A DNA stretch of 64,000 nt, from the NCBI RefSeq assembly GCF_041260155.1, contig NC_091938.1, positions 22,039,632 to 22,103,631 of the forward strand, written 5' to 3'. The notes under the pieces are model-generated. The model was not told the origin of the DNA, searched no databases, and saw only the letters and a list, made by a program, of their open reading frames with translations. The DNA comes from Ptychodera flava (taxonomy: Eukaryota > Hemichordata > Enteropneusta > Ptychoderidae). Numbering within the stretch: the first letter of the stretch is position 1; the number at the start of each line of letters is the position of its first letter. Shown here piece after piece: positions 27,044 to 37,997 of the stretch. The translations under genes were made by a program, and so were the position numbers.

Positions 27044-28180
27044 TAGCTCTGCATGGCAGGGCTGTGTGTAGACTTGGTTCAAGTCGGTGAATTTAAAAAA
27101 TCATTGATAATAGTTTCTCTTGTGTCTCTCCTATTTCGTACAAACCTATCCGCCAGGTTTTCCCAGCGATTGAATGCGTCACGTTTGAGTCTGCGCAGTA
27201 GTGAGTTAGTTTCTGCCGGATTCACGGGTGAAACTCCGCTGTATAGCGTTCACTCCACTCATCGCGTTCACCCTACTCATCGCGTCTACTCACGCGTGCG
27301 TTTCACATGAAAGCAAAAAACAAATCATTGCGTTCACTCCATTCAAACATTCACAAATCACAGACTTGAACCAAGTCTAGGCTGTGTGTTACCGGCGTTA
27401 TACGGCCTCCCTTGCTAACAAAAGAGCATCGCGATGTTGAACTCTTTAATAAATATTATTTCTAACCACCACTCAGCTTTGTACAATCTACGATGATCAT
27501 TTTCTGTTGACAAAATAATTTTCTTTTTTTCTCTTCAGGAGTTTTATATATTTCACAATTTTCTCTTGTTCCACTCCTCTCAGAACGTCGACTTCAGAAG
27601 CTCTATATCGCGCGATGCTCTTTTGTTAGCAAGGCTGGTTTTCGCCCGAGTGCTCATGGGTTGAATGAGATTAACAATGGCGGCGGATACGAACGCTTCC
27701 CTCGCATAGAGAGAGAAAAGTAGGCTTTGCGTAAGTTTACAAGCGCGGCTGGGCACATCGTGTACCTAGGCGAGGGGGGTATGCTCGAAAACGAAGATCA
27801 ATGCAAGTTTTGGATTCAAAATCGGTTGTTTTCGGCGGAGAAAATGCCCGCCGTATTTCTGCAGGAGGACTAGCGGTTTTTTCTGTATCAGTCTGCAGGG
27901 CTGTGATGGGAGGCCGTATAACCACAGGCGTCATGTTTTCTGGGTAGTTTCTAAAAGTGTGGTTTATGCTACGTTCCGACGTTCTCTTCCGTAGCCTAAA
28001 AGAAAGAAAACTGCCCTTTCTAGTCGAAAAATAAACACGAAACACGTAAATAAACACGGTGATTAGGCTACGGAAGAGAACGTCGGAACGTAGCATAAAC
28101 TACACTTTTAGAAACTACCCAGAAAACATCACGCCTGTGCGTATAACGCCGGTAACACACAGCCCTGCCATGCAGAGCTA
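27044..28180. mobile_element. Composite element with 9-bp target duplication, containing a nested MITE
   Basis: Ends TAGCTCTGCATGGCAGGGCT and its exact complement, and pairing continues for about 40 bp. The direct repeat ACATGAAGG flanks it at 27035-27043 and 28181-28189. Nine-bp duplications are typical of Mutator-like elements. Inside are two more inverted pairs: 27410-27433 with 27611-27634, and about 75-nt arms spanning 27924-28139. No transposase frame is visible. Confidence 0.75.
27069..27379. mobile_element. Nested MITE, 311 bp, 17-bp inverted ends, 9-bp target duplication
   Basis: Ends TAGACTTGGTTCAAGTC and GACTTGAACCAAGTCTA. The direct repeat GGCTGTGTG is at 27060-27068 and 27380-27388. 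The uninterrupted empty site is preserved in the opposite arm of the host element (near 28155-28172), which proves insertion. Confidence 0.85.
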
Positions 28181-28189
28181 ACATGAAGG

Positions 28190-29199
28190 CGGCCATTTTG
28201 ACTACTTTTCACGGATTGCGTGAAATTAAAGATGTCGTCTACTACAAATGTATGTTTCCGACAAAAGAATCTCTCTGTTCCAAAGAAAGTGATAAAATTT
28301 AGTTAAAAATAATTATTTTCGATCACTTTTGAAAGCCTGATTCCCTTACACGGTGCGCCGCCATTTTGAAACAAGCCAACTCTCACGAGAACGAACGGCC
28401 AACTCACACGGGAATTCAAAATCGTGAGGGGGAGAGCTAGCCTAGCCAGAAACGGTAGTTTCAAGTATTTCTTTTCCACCAGACATCCTCTGTTCTCGGC
28501 CCTGTTAAAATAAACTGATCTGAATCATGAAATTAACCTGTTTTTATTGATTTCATTGGTGAACTTGGCATTTCCGATTGAATTGCTATAGTCTATTGAT
28601 TGTTATCCAGGAAACAATTGACGGCCATTCATCCTCCCCGGCAAAAATATGCAACCGTGAAGACCAACATAAAAATTAGCATGCTATTGCATGATAACAT
28701 CAAGGACGATATACCTTACGCTGCGCTCGCTCTCAGGTCAGACCTGTTACATATTAACTTCAAATTATGCTGTTTTTTTTTCTTTTGAATCAGGCAAAAT
28801 TATTTACCCCTAAGGAAAAACAAAACCAAAAACAACGCAAAAAAAATTGTGATCGGGAAGAGCGATACATTGCTCGACATCACTTTGTCTCCGGTACAGT
28901 AGTACCCACTTCTATATGTATCAGGCGGAACCCTGAGGAACATTCCTTTTTCGTCTTTACGAATAAAAGCTGGTAGGTGTTGAAAATAACACTACCAGCT
29001 GCCAGATGGAGCTACTCATTTCAATTCTGGTGGTGAAAACATGAAAAAAAACATTACTTGTTATTGTCTGGTTTTGTATTATAAATAATTCTCCCAGTAA
29101 ATTGCCCATCGGCTGTAATGTTTTGTATTTTTTCTTGTAAACTGAAATTAGTTAATTAAAGTGTATTTAGTGGGGAACGTGTATAAGTCTTATAGTTGT
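28190..29199. other. Intergenic stretch with YY1-like sites
   Basis: GCGGCCATTTTG (about 28190) and GCCGCCATTTTG (about 28360) resemble YY1 sites. A short hairpin with AGCTGGTAGTGTT-like arms lies at 28969-29001. No exon is recognised. Confidence 0.35.
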
Positions 29200-29866
29200 T
29201 ATTGACATTGGAACCCAATCTCCGTACAGAGATTGTAGCATGTGAAGCGCCGTGGAAAATTATAATCTAGCTGGGGAGTCTCAGCAGTAGCCACGCTAAT
29301 CTCTGCCACAGGCGACGGTTTTCACCAACTTTTTGGGTATTGCGCGTTTTCCATGATATACATTTTCTGTCTTTTTTATGTATAATACTTCGAACCAAAA
29401 AAAATTAGATAAATGAATAGTACACTAGTTTCAATATCGATCCTCGATTCCGTGAACACTTGCAAAACATAGACCTTGCTCTAGGTTACATGGATGTAAA
29501 TTGATGATTCAAAATGTATGCCCCAACGGCTGTCAGCTTTGCAGACGCGATTGCCAAAGTTTTAGCAGATTATTTATTATTTTTATTAGTGTATTAACGT
29601 ATTATTTTTACCAGTGTGTGGAAAGTGCGATCTCTAGCTGGATTGCTCCTACCCGTTTACTATTTCCGCCACGTTTATTTAGCCAGTTGGGCGCGCGCAG
29701 GACTGAAAGAAGTACGAGTTTGGAATACTTAAATTTGCCTGCAGCAGAGATTGGTGGGGGCGCGCGGTCAACGACTCGGAGACCCTCTAGCTTGGTTCGA
29801 ATTATCCACGCCGCGCTGCTGCCCCTACTGCGCTTCAATCTCTGTGTGGAGATTGATTGGAACCGT
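29200..29866. mobile_element. Inverted-end element, about 660 bp
   Basis: TTGGAACCCAATCTCC near 29207 is complemented by GGAGATTGATTGGAACC near 29848; each end is also a small hairpin (CAATCTC/GAGATTG). An open frame of 129 codons inside has no recognisable features and is taken as non-coding. Confidence 0.5.
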
Positions 29867-29873
29867 CACTTAA

Positions 29874-30276
29874 GGATGTACGATCGGTAAAATTAAAAGT
29901 AATGTCATTTCTCTAAATTGTCAATTTTTGGATTCTCCTTTGTAAGTATTATCATAATGTGTGATAAAATATAGGGGTCACCGCGCTCGTTTGTGAGATA
30001 AATGACCATGAATTTTGCCATTTTTGAGAAAAAATGCTGAGTCAGCATTTTTTCACCAATGCATTTTCTATGGACGAAATAATTCAATACTGTTTATCTC
30101 AAAATTTAGCGCGGTGACAATATGATTTTATTTGATCAGTATTATTTATTTCTCTAGACTGAGCTTTGTGCAAATTTTCATGAAAATGACATTAGTAGAA
30201 ATTGATTTTCCAGCAAATTTCAATGTAATCCTATGGGAAGTGACAAATTCCACGCGCGCGTACCGCTCGTACATCC
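29874..30276. mobile_element. TTAA-flanked MITE (GGATGTACGA family), 403 bp
   Basis: Ends GGATGTACGA and TCGTACATCC are flanked on both sides by TTAA (29870-29873 and 30277-30280), the piggyBac-type target. Confidence 0.75.
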
Positions 30277-30290
30277 TTAAACTAGATAAT

Positions 30291-30813
30291 TTTATTACAC
30301 CTCACATATTATCCAGGTACCGTGATTGGCTGAACCTCACTCACGTGATATAGAACAAATAGTGATAGAACATGCGGGCAACCTCAGACAGTGTCGAACT
30401 AAAAAAAATTATAAATCTGAAAAGTTACTCAGAAAAAAAAATAGCGCAGCTTTTCTCATTCGGAAAAAAAAATTAGAAATTTACAATTGTAAAGAAAAAA
30501 AATTCATATTTTCATTGTGACCACCCCCTCCCAAGATCTAATGGTCCATCCCTAACATAAGCTAGCACGGGCAAGATCACGATTTGTTGCCTGCCCTCGG
30601 GATGGTGCTCATGACGGTAATATTGATGATACACTCGCCTTCGGCTCGGCCATCATCAATATTACCGTCATGAGAATCATCCCTTGGGCGGGCAACAAAA
30701 GGTGATCTTGCCCTTGATGGCGTGTGTTATTATTTAATTGTTCTAGATCTCGTAAATATTCGAATGAGGCTTAGCCAATCACAGTAACCGGATAAAACGT
30801 GAGGTGTAATAAA
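30291..30813. mobile_element. Inverted-end element with about 75-bp arms
   Basis: TTTATTACACCTCAC and the later GTGATTGGCT are mirrored at 30771-30813. A central 145-nt near-palindrome (30569-30713) joins GGGCAAGATCAC with GTGATCTTGCCC and CTCATGACGGTAATATTGAT with its complement. Confidence 0.7.
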
Positions 30814-31463
30814 TGGATGTTCTACTCACAAATGGCGTTCGTTATTCAAATCACATCAGCCTCGAGCTCCCCCTGTCAATATTCTGCTATTACATGTAAA
30901 GGCCCACAGTTTTTTAGGCTAAAGGGAGTTTGAAAAAGTAGATTTACTTCAATCGGTGAAGGTGAAAAAGTTAGTCATACCTCAAATTTCATGTCTTAGA
31001 TTATTTCGGTAACCCGACACCAGCACATAGGCCTACTCAATGACAAAATTTTGTACCAAAAGTCACCTTCGCTTTAGCATTGAACAGAACGCCGCCGGAC
31101 GACTTTCGACTAAAATTAGGACATGGCCTTGAACATCGGCGTAACCCGTAAAATTTGTAGCCTGTTTTGCCATAGTTCGACTTCAGGAGAATCGTGCTAC
31201 AAATAACCTTCATTGTACAAGAAACATTGACTCTACCACGGTCTCTACATACATCGGGAGGAACCATGACTCACCGTTTGAGGAAGAACGTGTGGATCTG
31301 TTACTGTTGATGGCGATGGGCAGCAGAAGAGAAAGTTTACGCTTAAATGTGCGTCTTTGTCACGGGTACTGAGCTGGTGCTGTGGGCCACTGGTTTAATA
31401 TATAACAATAAAGGTCGACAGCAAATATGCACGCACATTGGGTCAGATGAGACAATGACCTTA

Positions 31464-33107
31464 GGGAGCGTTCAATTATTGTGGCCGGGTTGGGCCGGCA
31501 AATCAGTCAATAGGTGAACTCTCTACCCGATTCCCCCTAAAATTGGTGACCTCCCTTTTAAAATGACAAAAAAATATCATATCCTCAATTGCTTGAGAAA
31601 ATATTTATCCAATTTTGAATGATAAGCTTAACACTGGCCATGGCCAGTGCATAGACACAATATAACATCAGTGGAAAAGGGATTTTTTCCAACATCCTGC
31701 TCTTCTTCCAGATCTTGTATACACTGTGTCTCGGGAGGTTCAAAAAGTTCTTCACTTGTGCTGCTGCCGATTTCATGGATTACAACATCATCATCCTCTT
31801 CCTCGGCAAAAAGCACTGTGTCTGACCACAGTCACCTGTGGTCTATTCCTCTCTGCGTCTATGCGCCCAACAGACGTGTGTACATATGCCTCTTCTTCTC
31901 AGGCATATGTACACACGTCTATGGGTTGCATATAGGTCCAAAGCGGAATAGATCACAGGTGACTGTGGTCTGACATGTCACCGCCACTGTCACTATCTGT
32001 ATTTTGAACAGTTTCCAAATGATTGCTGATCTTTCTCTGAGTTTCCATGTTTTTCTGTTTAGCTCCGAATACATCACAGGTAACTGCTTTGATTTTATCT
32101 ATTTTGTCCCCTTTGGTCATTGAATTAGGTGTCTGTTTAACCTTGCCCCAAAGTCGCTTGACTTTTCTCGGCAACAGTTACTGGCTGGTGTGGGCCATCG
32201 CGTTCACCCCACCATCTATGCGACAGCCTCCTTCTAACGTGACAGTCTGCTGTTCTGTGTTGATATTTATATGCCCACAGACTTGAAGCAAGTCAAGTAT
32301 ATGTACAATTCTTGTACATATAATGTACATATCGTGTACTTCTCAACATGCATTGAACCAGAACTTATATGGTTATATCCGTGACCCCTTCTTGGATCAC
32401 ACATCCTGGTATTTCTGTTGAATATACGTCTACCAGATTGATTGAAAACTCTGTAACATTCGAGAACACATTTCCAACGGGTCTCACTTCCAATGGAAAT
32501 CGGGCATTTTCACATATAGATGCAATTTTAGAGGGAAATGTTGCATTTGGAATTCCCTCATATCACCAAAAATGCCAGGATACGAGGTCATGAAGGGGTC
32601 AAATAGGCAATTTACAGGCCCATAGCTGCAATAATTGTAGCCTTGGTATGCATAGATATTGCTAGTTTTGTATTTAAAAGTATTACATAGTTTTCTCATA
32701 GACTACCACGTATAGCGAATCAACATTATCAACAGCTGATTATCAATTAAATCCAAATATCAAAAGTTTGTACACACATGCTTGTGCAAAGAAATTACTT
32801 GCGCAAAAATATTGCAATCCACCTGTAATATCTGTCTAATCCCTTTGAGGGGTGATTTCAAAATTATAGCAAGTCAGAAGGGGAAATTCGATCCTTAGGC
32901 CTAATAAGTGAAAATCTGAGAATTTTTTTTTAATTCTATCGACCCCACGGAGGTGTTTGTGTGCAATGGTTTACACAAGCAATATTGGGGGGTCACGAAA
33001 TTTTTGTCATCTTAAAAGGGGGGGTCATCGATTTTTTGTGTGCAATGGGTAGGGGTTCACTTATTGTGACTGATGGCCACCCTCGGCCATAATAACTGAA
33101 CGCTCCC
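31464..33107. mobile_element. TTA-flanked element H1, 1.64 kb (Harbinger-like by target site)
   Basis: Ends GGGAGCGTTCAATTATTGTG and an inverted TGAACGCTCCC are flanked by direct TTA at 31461-31463 and 33108-33110. A 3-bp TTA/TWA duplication with GGG-starting ends suits PIF/Harbinger. The interior has a large hairpin (31820-31974). On the minus strand there are frames that look like old coding sequence, basic (MPRKVKRLWGKVK) and acidic (AEEEDDDVVIHEIG), broken by a stop. Confidence 0.65.
31628..32290 (-). pseudogene. Decayed coding remnant inside element H1
   Basis: The minus-strand frame from 32290 reads INTEQQTVTLEGGCRIDGG, then a stop, then LPRKVKRLWGKVKQTPNSM and an acidic stretch ending about 31968. 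A separate acidic frame runs from 31816 to 31628 beyond a palindrome. Composition looks protein-like, but I recognise no domain. It may be an accessory DNA-binding frame of the parent transposon. Confidence 0.35.
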
Positions 33108-33635
33108 TTAGAGATGGCGTCTATGTGACGATAACGTCAGCAATTACACAAGGTGTTCCACACAGTCGCAGACAATCACACCGTCGTATTTCATGATCAA
33201 CATAACTTTATTCATGCATTGCACGGAACGATTACAATAGAACTGAAATACAAATGAAACTATTTCCAGTGGTCAAAGTATAACCACACAATCTTTTTTT
33301 CTCAAAAGTGTTACAAACCAAGGAACTGAATGGTAAAAAATAACCCATGAACCTAAATATTCAACAGAAAAGAAAGTTAAGTTAAAATGTAGGTTGATGT
33401 TAAATAGGACTACTAGTATAGTGACAGTTCCAGTTCCAGTATGGATGACCTTTGACCTAGCGTAATGTGGTGAACGTCACTCTCTTGTTTATGAATAAAC
33501 AAAACCTTGAATAGCCAAGAACTTCTTTCTATTTATAAAACTGTCTTCCATCCACCGCAAATGTTGACCACTTTAAAACCTAAAATTGTCTACTGTCCGT
33601 CATTTTGGGAAGTTATATGTTCCTACTGACCCTTT

Positions 33636-33703
33636 GTCATATCACTATTCGTAGTGACGTGAAGCACGTGAGACATATGTCATATCACGATTCGTGGTGA
33701 CGT
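33636..33703. promoter_or_regulatory. Two near-palindromic TCAC-ATTCGT-GTGACGT sites, 43 bp apart
   Basis: GTCATATCACTATTCGTAGT then GACGT at 33636-33660 recurs with few changes at 33679-33703, with an E-box CACGTG between them. A CRE-like TGACGTCA follows near 33730. Possibly protein-binding sites; function unknown. Confidence 0.4.
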
Positions 33704-33867
33704 AACACACGTAGGATATCGTAAATCGTGACGTCATTGGAGGTATATTACACTATTAAAACACCAAAGCACCATCTGAACCAGTCGGCGTTGTTGACGC
33801 TTGTCGACGGAAAAAATGAAGAGTAAACTGTGCAATAAAAATAGTGAAAGGTTGATGGTTCACTTAA

Positions 33868-34052
33868 AGGTATACAGTCACCTGTAATCTAAATATGCCC
33901 ACATATGGTCAAATGGGCGTTCCTTGGTATTGAAAATGCCCATGTGAGGGCGCTCTTTTTAAAAAGCGGCCACCCGCTTATAATCTGTGATTGGTTAGAT
34001 TTTCTCTTTCCATGGTAACTGTTGCAAAATTGGAACAGGTGACAGTATACCT
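33868..34052. mobile_element. TTAA-flanked MITE (AGGTATAC family), 185 bp
   Basis: Ends AGGTATACAGTCACCTGT and ACAGGTGACAGTATACCT are flanked by TTAA at 33864-33867 and 34053-34056. Confidence 0.85.
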
Positions 34053-34365
34053 TTAACCGGTCTAAATTTTAGACAGAAAATATGACTATTAGGCAAAACC
34101 AGTAGCAAAGTTAAAAATGACTCACAAAGATGTCGTTATGGTGACAGATAAAAACAAGCCTGAAGACTTGAAGATAAGTTTTGTGTCCTTTGATTGTCGA
34201 TCTGCAATTTCTAATCACAATTCGCTCCCTCGTATCATGTTTTTCAAAATGACAGGTCTGACTATTAGTCAGTTAAAGAGGCAAAGCCGCCGTTTTGGCG
34301 CATGTCATGCCAACACACAATAAAAATCAACCGTAAACTAAAAGCACTCAATGTTCGACGTCAGA

Positions 34366-34945
34366 TTTAAGGTAGAAAGTGCCTCGGGGACAGATATTCA
34401 GACTCATACCGCGACTTCGTCACTTTTAATAACTGGAACTACACAACTGTCATTGATTTTGACGAAGTTCCTGGTCTTCTGCGTAATCAAATATCTACTA
34501 ACATTACTTCTGACAATCCTGATCATGTTATCGGCCAAACGTCAAGACGGTAGTTAGGAAGACTGGAACAATGATATGAGCATTTCGTGTTTCACTACTC
34601 GAGTCATCTCGTTCTCTGTTGTCGTTTTCACAGCACTTGGTGTTTCAGATGAAGTTGTCAACATATGAGAACTACAACCTTTCATGACTTTTTGAAACCG
34701 ATGGAGCCAAACGATGCCAAAACAGCATTAAAGTACAATGCTTCTCGGGGACAGTATCTCAGACACTCACGGTTTTACAATACTTCCGTTTGATGTATGC
34801 TGTACAAAGATTTGTGACCAAATTTTTGTGAATATCGAAATTGTAATTTTCGCCAATGACTTACCACAGGTCATGGCGGCCATTTTTAATTTTCAAGTAT
34901 CAATTTTAGCTTCTCTGTTGCATCATATTCCAAACTTCCCATAAA
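34366..34945 (+). repeat. Two fragments of MITE family P
   Basis: TTTAAGGTAGAAAGTGCCTC at 34367 starts a copy that soon diverges. A second fragment at about 34727-34945 has TCTCGGGGACAG and GGCGGCCATTTTTAATTTT. Confidence 0.55.
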
Positions 34946-35844
34946 AATCTCTGATTCTATTTTTGGACATGTAAGAGACTGGTTTAAAATTAAACTTTCT
35001 TCGCGACAAGCCTAGGCAAGGTTTCGAGCTTGTTATTTCGACGGCGCGCGTACTGCATACGTGTATGGGTCGCTCCCACTGTCCATGCGTTCGATCGGAA
35101 AATCTTCATTTCTACAACTCGTACAACAGTATAAAAGTATTTAAATTCCTTTGTGTCAAAAACACAAGCTTACAAATAATAGTAGACAATAAACAAAAGT
35201 GCTTTAAATGAGACTGATTAAGTAAACTCTGGTAGAAAGGAAAGCTCGTCTGGAGATCACTGCAGTTTATATGTTCCAAATAACTGGAGTGCCGTAAAAC
35301 AGTACCACATTTACGACAAGTCGTTTTCTGAAACTTCATGGCCAGTCTTTACAACTCATTGTCCGTTACAACGCCAGAAAAGTGACGTCAGTGGATTCAT
35401 CCGGTAGAGTGCTATACCCGCTCAACTCTCGACTTGTCCATGTCAACTGTACGTAATTTATCAAACAGCTAAACATAATTTCTTATAATATTCAGACAAA
35501 AAAGTATTGAACCAGGTAACCAAAATGTGTGAAAGGTAATGGTAAGCTAAATATGTGTAAAATGTCTTTGGCGCGTTTGTTTGTTGGGAGGTGTACGTTG
35601 TCATCGTATCAAAAGCCACGCACGGTCTCAGTCCGGTCACAACAAAGTATTGCTCGGCGACAAAACCCTTGTAAGCTTGGCAGCTACGTCTCTTCTCCGA
35701 TTGGTACGTGTTCTGTTGACTCACGATGCTGTACAGCTGTGGCAAAAAAGGGATAAAAAGGCGGGAAAGGAGTTTATATCGGAAGCTGCTTGTGTTGGAT
35801 TCTGATTTAAATTCAAGTAATGATGCAAGCGCAAAAAAATTTAA

Positions 35845-36069
35845 AGGGAGGGGTCATAGGAACTGCGCCTTTGAGACTCTTATACGATATCCAGATGCAT
35901 TACGTCAGCATAGTTGCATCATTTAAAATATTACAATGTACGTCGTGACGAGCAGGTCTTAACTTTCACCAATCGTCAACGTATACATTAGATAGAATGT
36001 TTACATTGATCGTATGGTTCACGACCTTTCAGCGCAATTCCGACGGAACCCCCGCCCCCTGCAGCTCCT
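35845..36069. mobile_element. TTAA-flanked MITE, GGAACTGCGCC family, copy 1
   Basis: AGGGAGGGGTCATAGGAACT and an inverted end containing CCGACGGAACCCCC and CTCCT are bounded by TTAA at 35841 and 36070. The interior matches 46096-46311 in reverse orientation. Confidence 0.65.
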
Positions 36070-36192
36070 TTAAGATGAAGAGAGTAAGTGAAAGTAAAAT
36101 GGACTAGATACAGTCATAGACCCTCTTTGAAGGTCTACGATAGCGTAGGACTGGTTATTCATGAAATTAATAATCAGACATCCGGGCAGGTA

Positions 36193-37898
36193 TTACCTTA
36201 AACTTTGAGAACTTGCCCGTCCAAGGAGGTAAATAATAATTGTGCCTTGTGATGAATTAAGTCTCGCATCACATTTGGATGCTGATTCTGAGAAACCACT
36301 GAATCTGACCTGGCAGCGCTTTAATGTGTTCGATATGCCTGGTTTACTGCCAGTTGTGCAGTTGAGATTTTTATCATATTGCGACTTTATGACCCACATG
36401 CATGTGTCATTATCTTTGCATGTTGTGCATTGTAGAATAAAAGACGTTCAACATCTGCAGCTAACATCTGTTTTGCTAGTTGTTATCTTACTGTATCGAG
36501 TATGACACTGTATGACAAATGCATTAGTATGTGTATTTTGACATCCTGCCCAGATTGGAATGTCATAACTTTAATGTGATATTCAAAACGTCTGACCTAC
36601 AATACGACATATCTGCATATGGGCAATTTTCTCTTCTTTTAGCAAAAGACATATACACGAGTACTTACCTGGTTTGTTTTGTGGCGCCATAATGGGTGGT
36701 ATTGGGGTAATTTTTCGTCTTCGCGTCCGAGCCGCCTGTTGCGAGTTAGACTGATTGAGAAAAAGATAATTTCACATTAGCGCGTGTGTTTGGTAATTTT
36801 TTGAACTTGAAGGACTTTAAATATAAAAATTAGAAAAGATAAAGTCACTTTCACCAATGTAACTAAAGGAATTATGGGGACCCCTGATTTGACAAAACTA
36901 CAAGCTCGAGCGAGAAGTAGGGACTATTATCACAGTACTATACCAGACTTTCAATTTAGAATAATAGTGTCTACAGACACAGAACCAAAGCCATCGCTTT
37001 TCAAATAACTTCTTCTCCGAGTCACGGTAAGGCCACGTTCAGAAATTTGCAATGTGAGTCGAAACATGTCTTCGAAATTGTAGTCTCGCTATATTTTTTA
37101 GGGTAGGTCGCCATAACTGCTATACAATATCCAAGTAATACATTCTACTAACAATCTAATGACCCATACGACCCATGTAAACACTGTATCCAAGGTACGA
37201 TGGTGATTGATGAAAGTTAAAACATGTCTGTCATAATCTACACCGTACAATTTAAATTTTTCAGCTATGATGATCAGGCGCATCTAGACATCGCGCACGA
37301 ATTGTTTGTAAACAAGAAACTCGCACAGGCGCAGTTTCGATGACTGTTTGGTCGAGTGTGTATATGCTTCAAGGCCTGACAAGTCTACCTGGTTCAACTG
37401 AACGCCAACAAAAATGTTGATTATTTTAGAGACATGCATTTTAACACAAAACAAAGAGCTTACATGTTCGTATATCTTTTCATCTGGTAGGTCGCCTAAA
37501 TTTGAAACCCTCCCGGACGGTTCGTCATCTGAATCGGAGTCCTCGTCCGAATCCGTTTCATCCTTAGTAATCGTTATGCATCCGACAGCGCCCTCTACTG
37601 GCGATTCTTCACTGTTCTCGTCGCTGTTTGTCTCGCCCGCATTCTCGGCATCTTCCTCCTGGAAGGAATCTATCGCTGCATCCTGTAGAGTTTTCTTAAC
37701 TGGCGAGAGATAAACATTTGCTTGCATTAGTACGTAGGCATGTTAAGAAACATGTTAGGTTGCTGAATACGGGCGCTGGAAAATTACAAATATTGTGATA
37801 TTTTTACTGTTAACAATTTTATCTGCCTTTATTTTCGCTAACTGACAAGCTAGGTTCATGTCTTTCCTTTTACATATCTATCAATCTATATCTATTTT

Positions 37899-37997
<99 letters not shown>

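Noticed and set aside
29790..29820. GGTTCGAATTATCC as a tRNA T-arm
   Set aside because: No acceptor stem, D-arm or anticodon arm can be fitted around it.
29501..29890. 129-codon plus-strand open frame
   Set aside because: It lies inside an inverted-end element, overlaps one of its arms, and has no domain, splice context or biased composition suggesting a real protein.
36030..36069. Possible last exon of the RKxTP-repeat gene with a Gly-rich start
   Set aside because: The segment is the terminal inverted repeat of a TTAA-flanked MITE, so the apparent acceptor is part of the element. The exon at 36193-36287 is a better, though still tentative, candidate.
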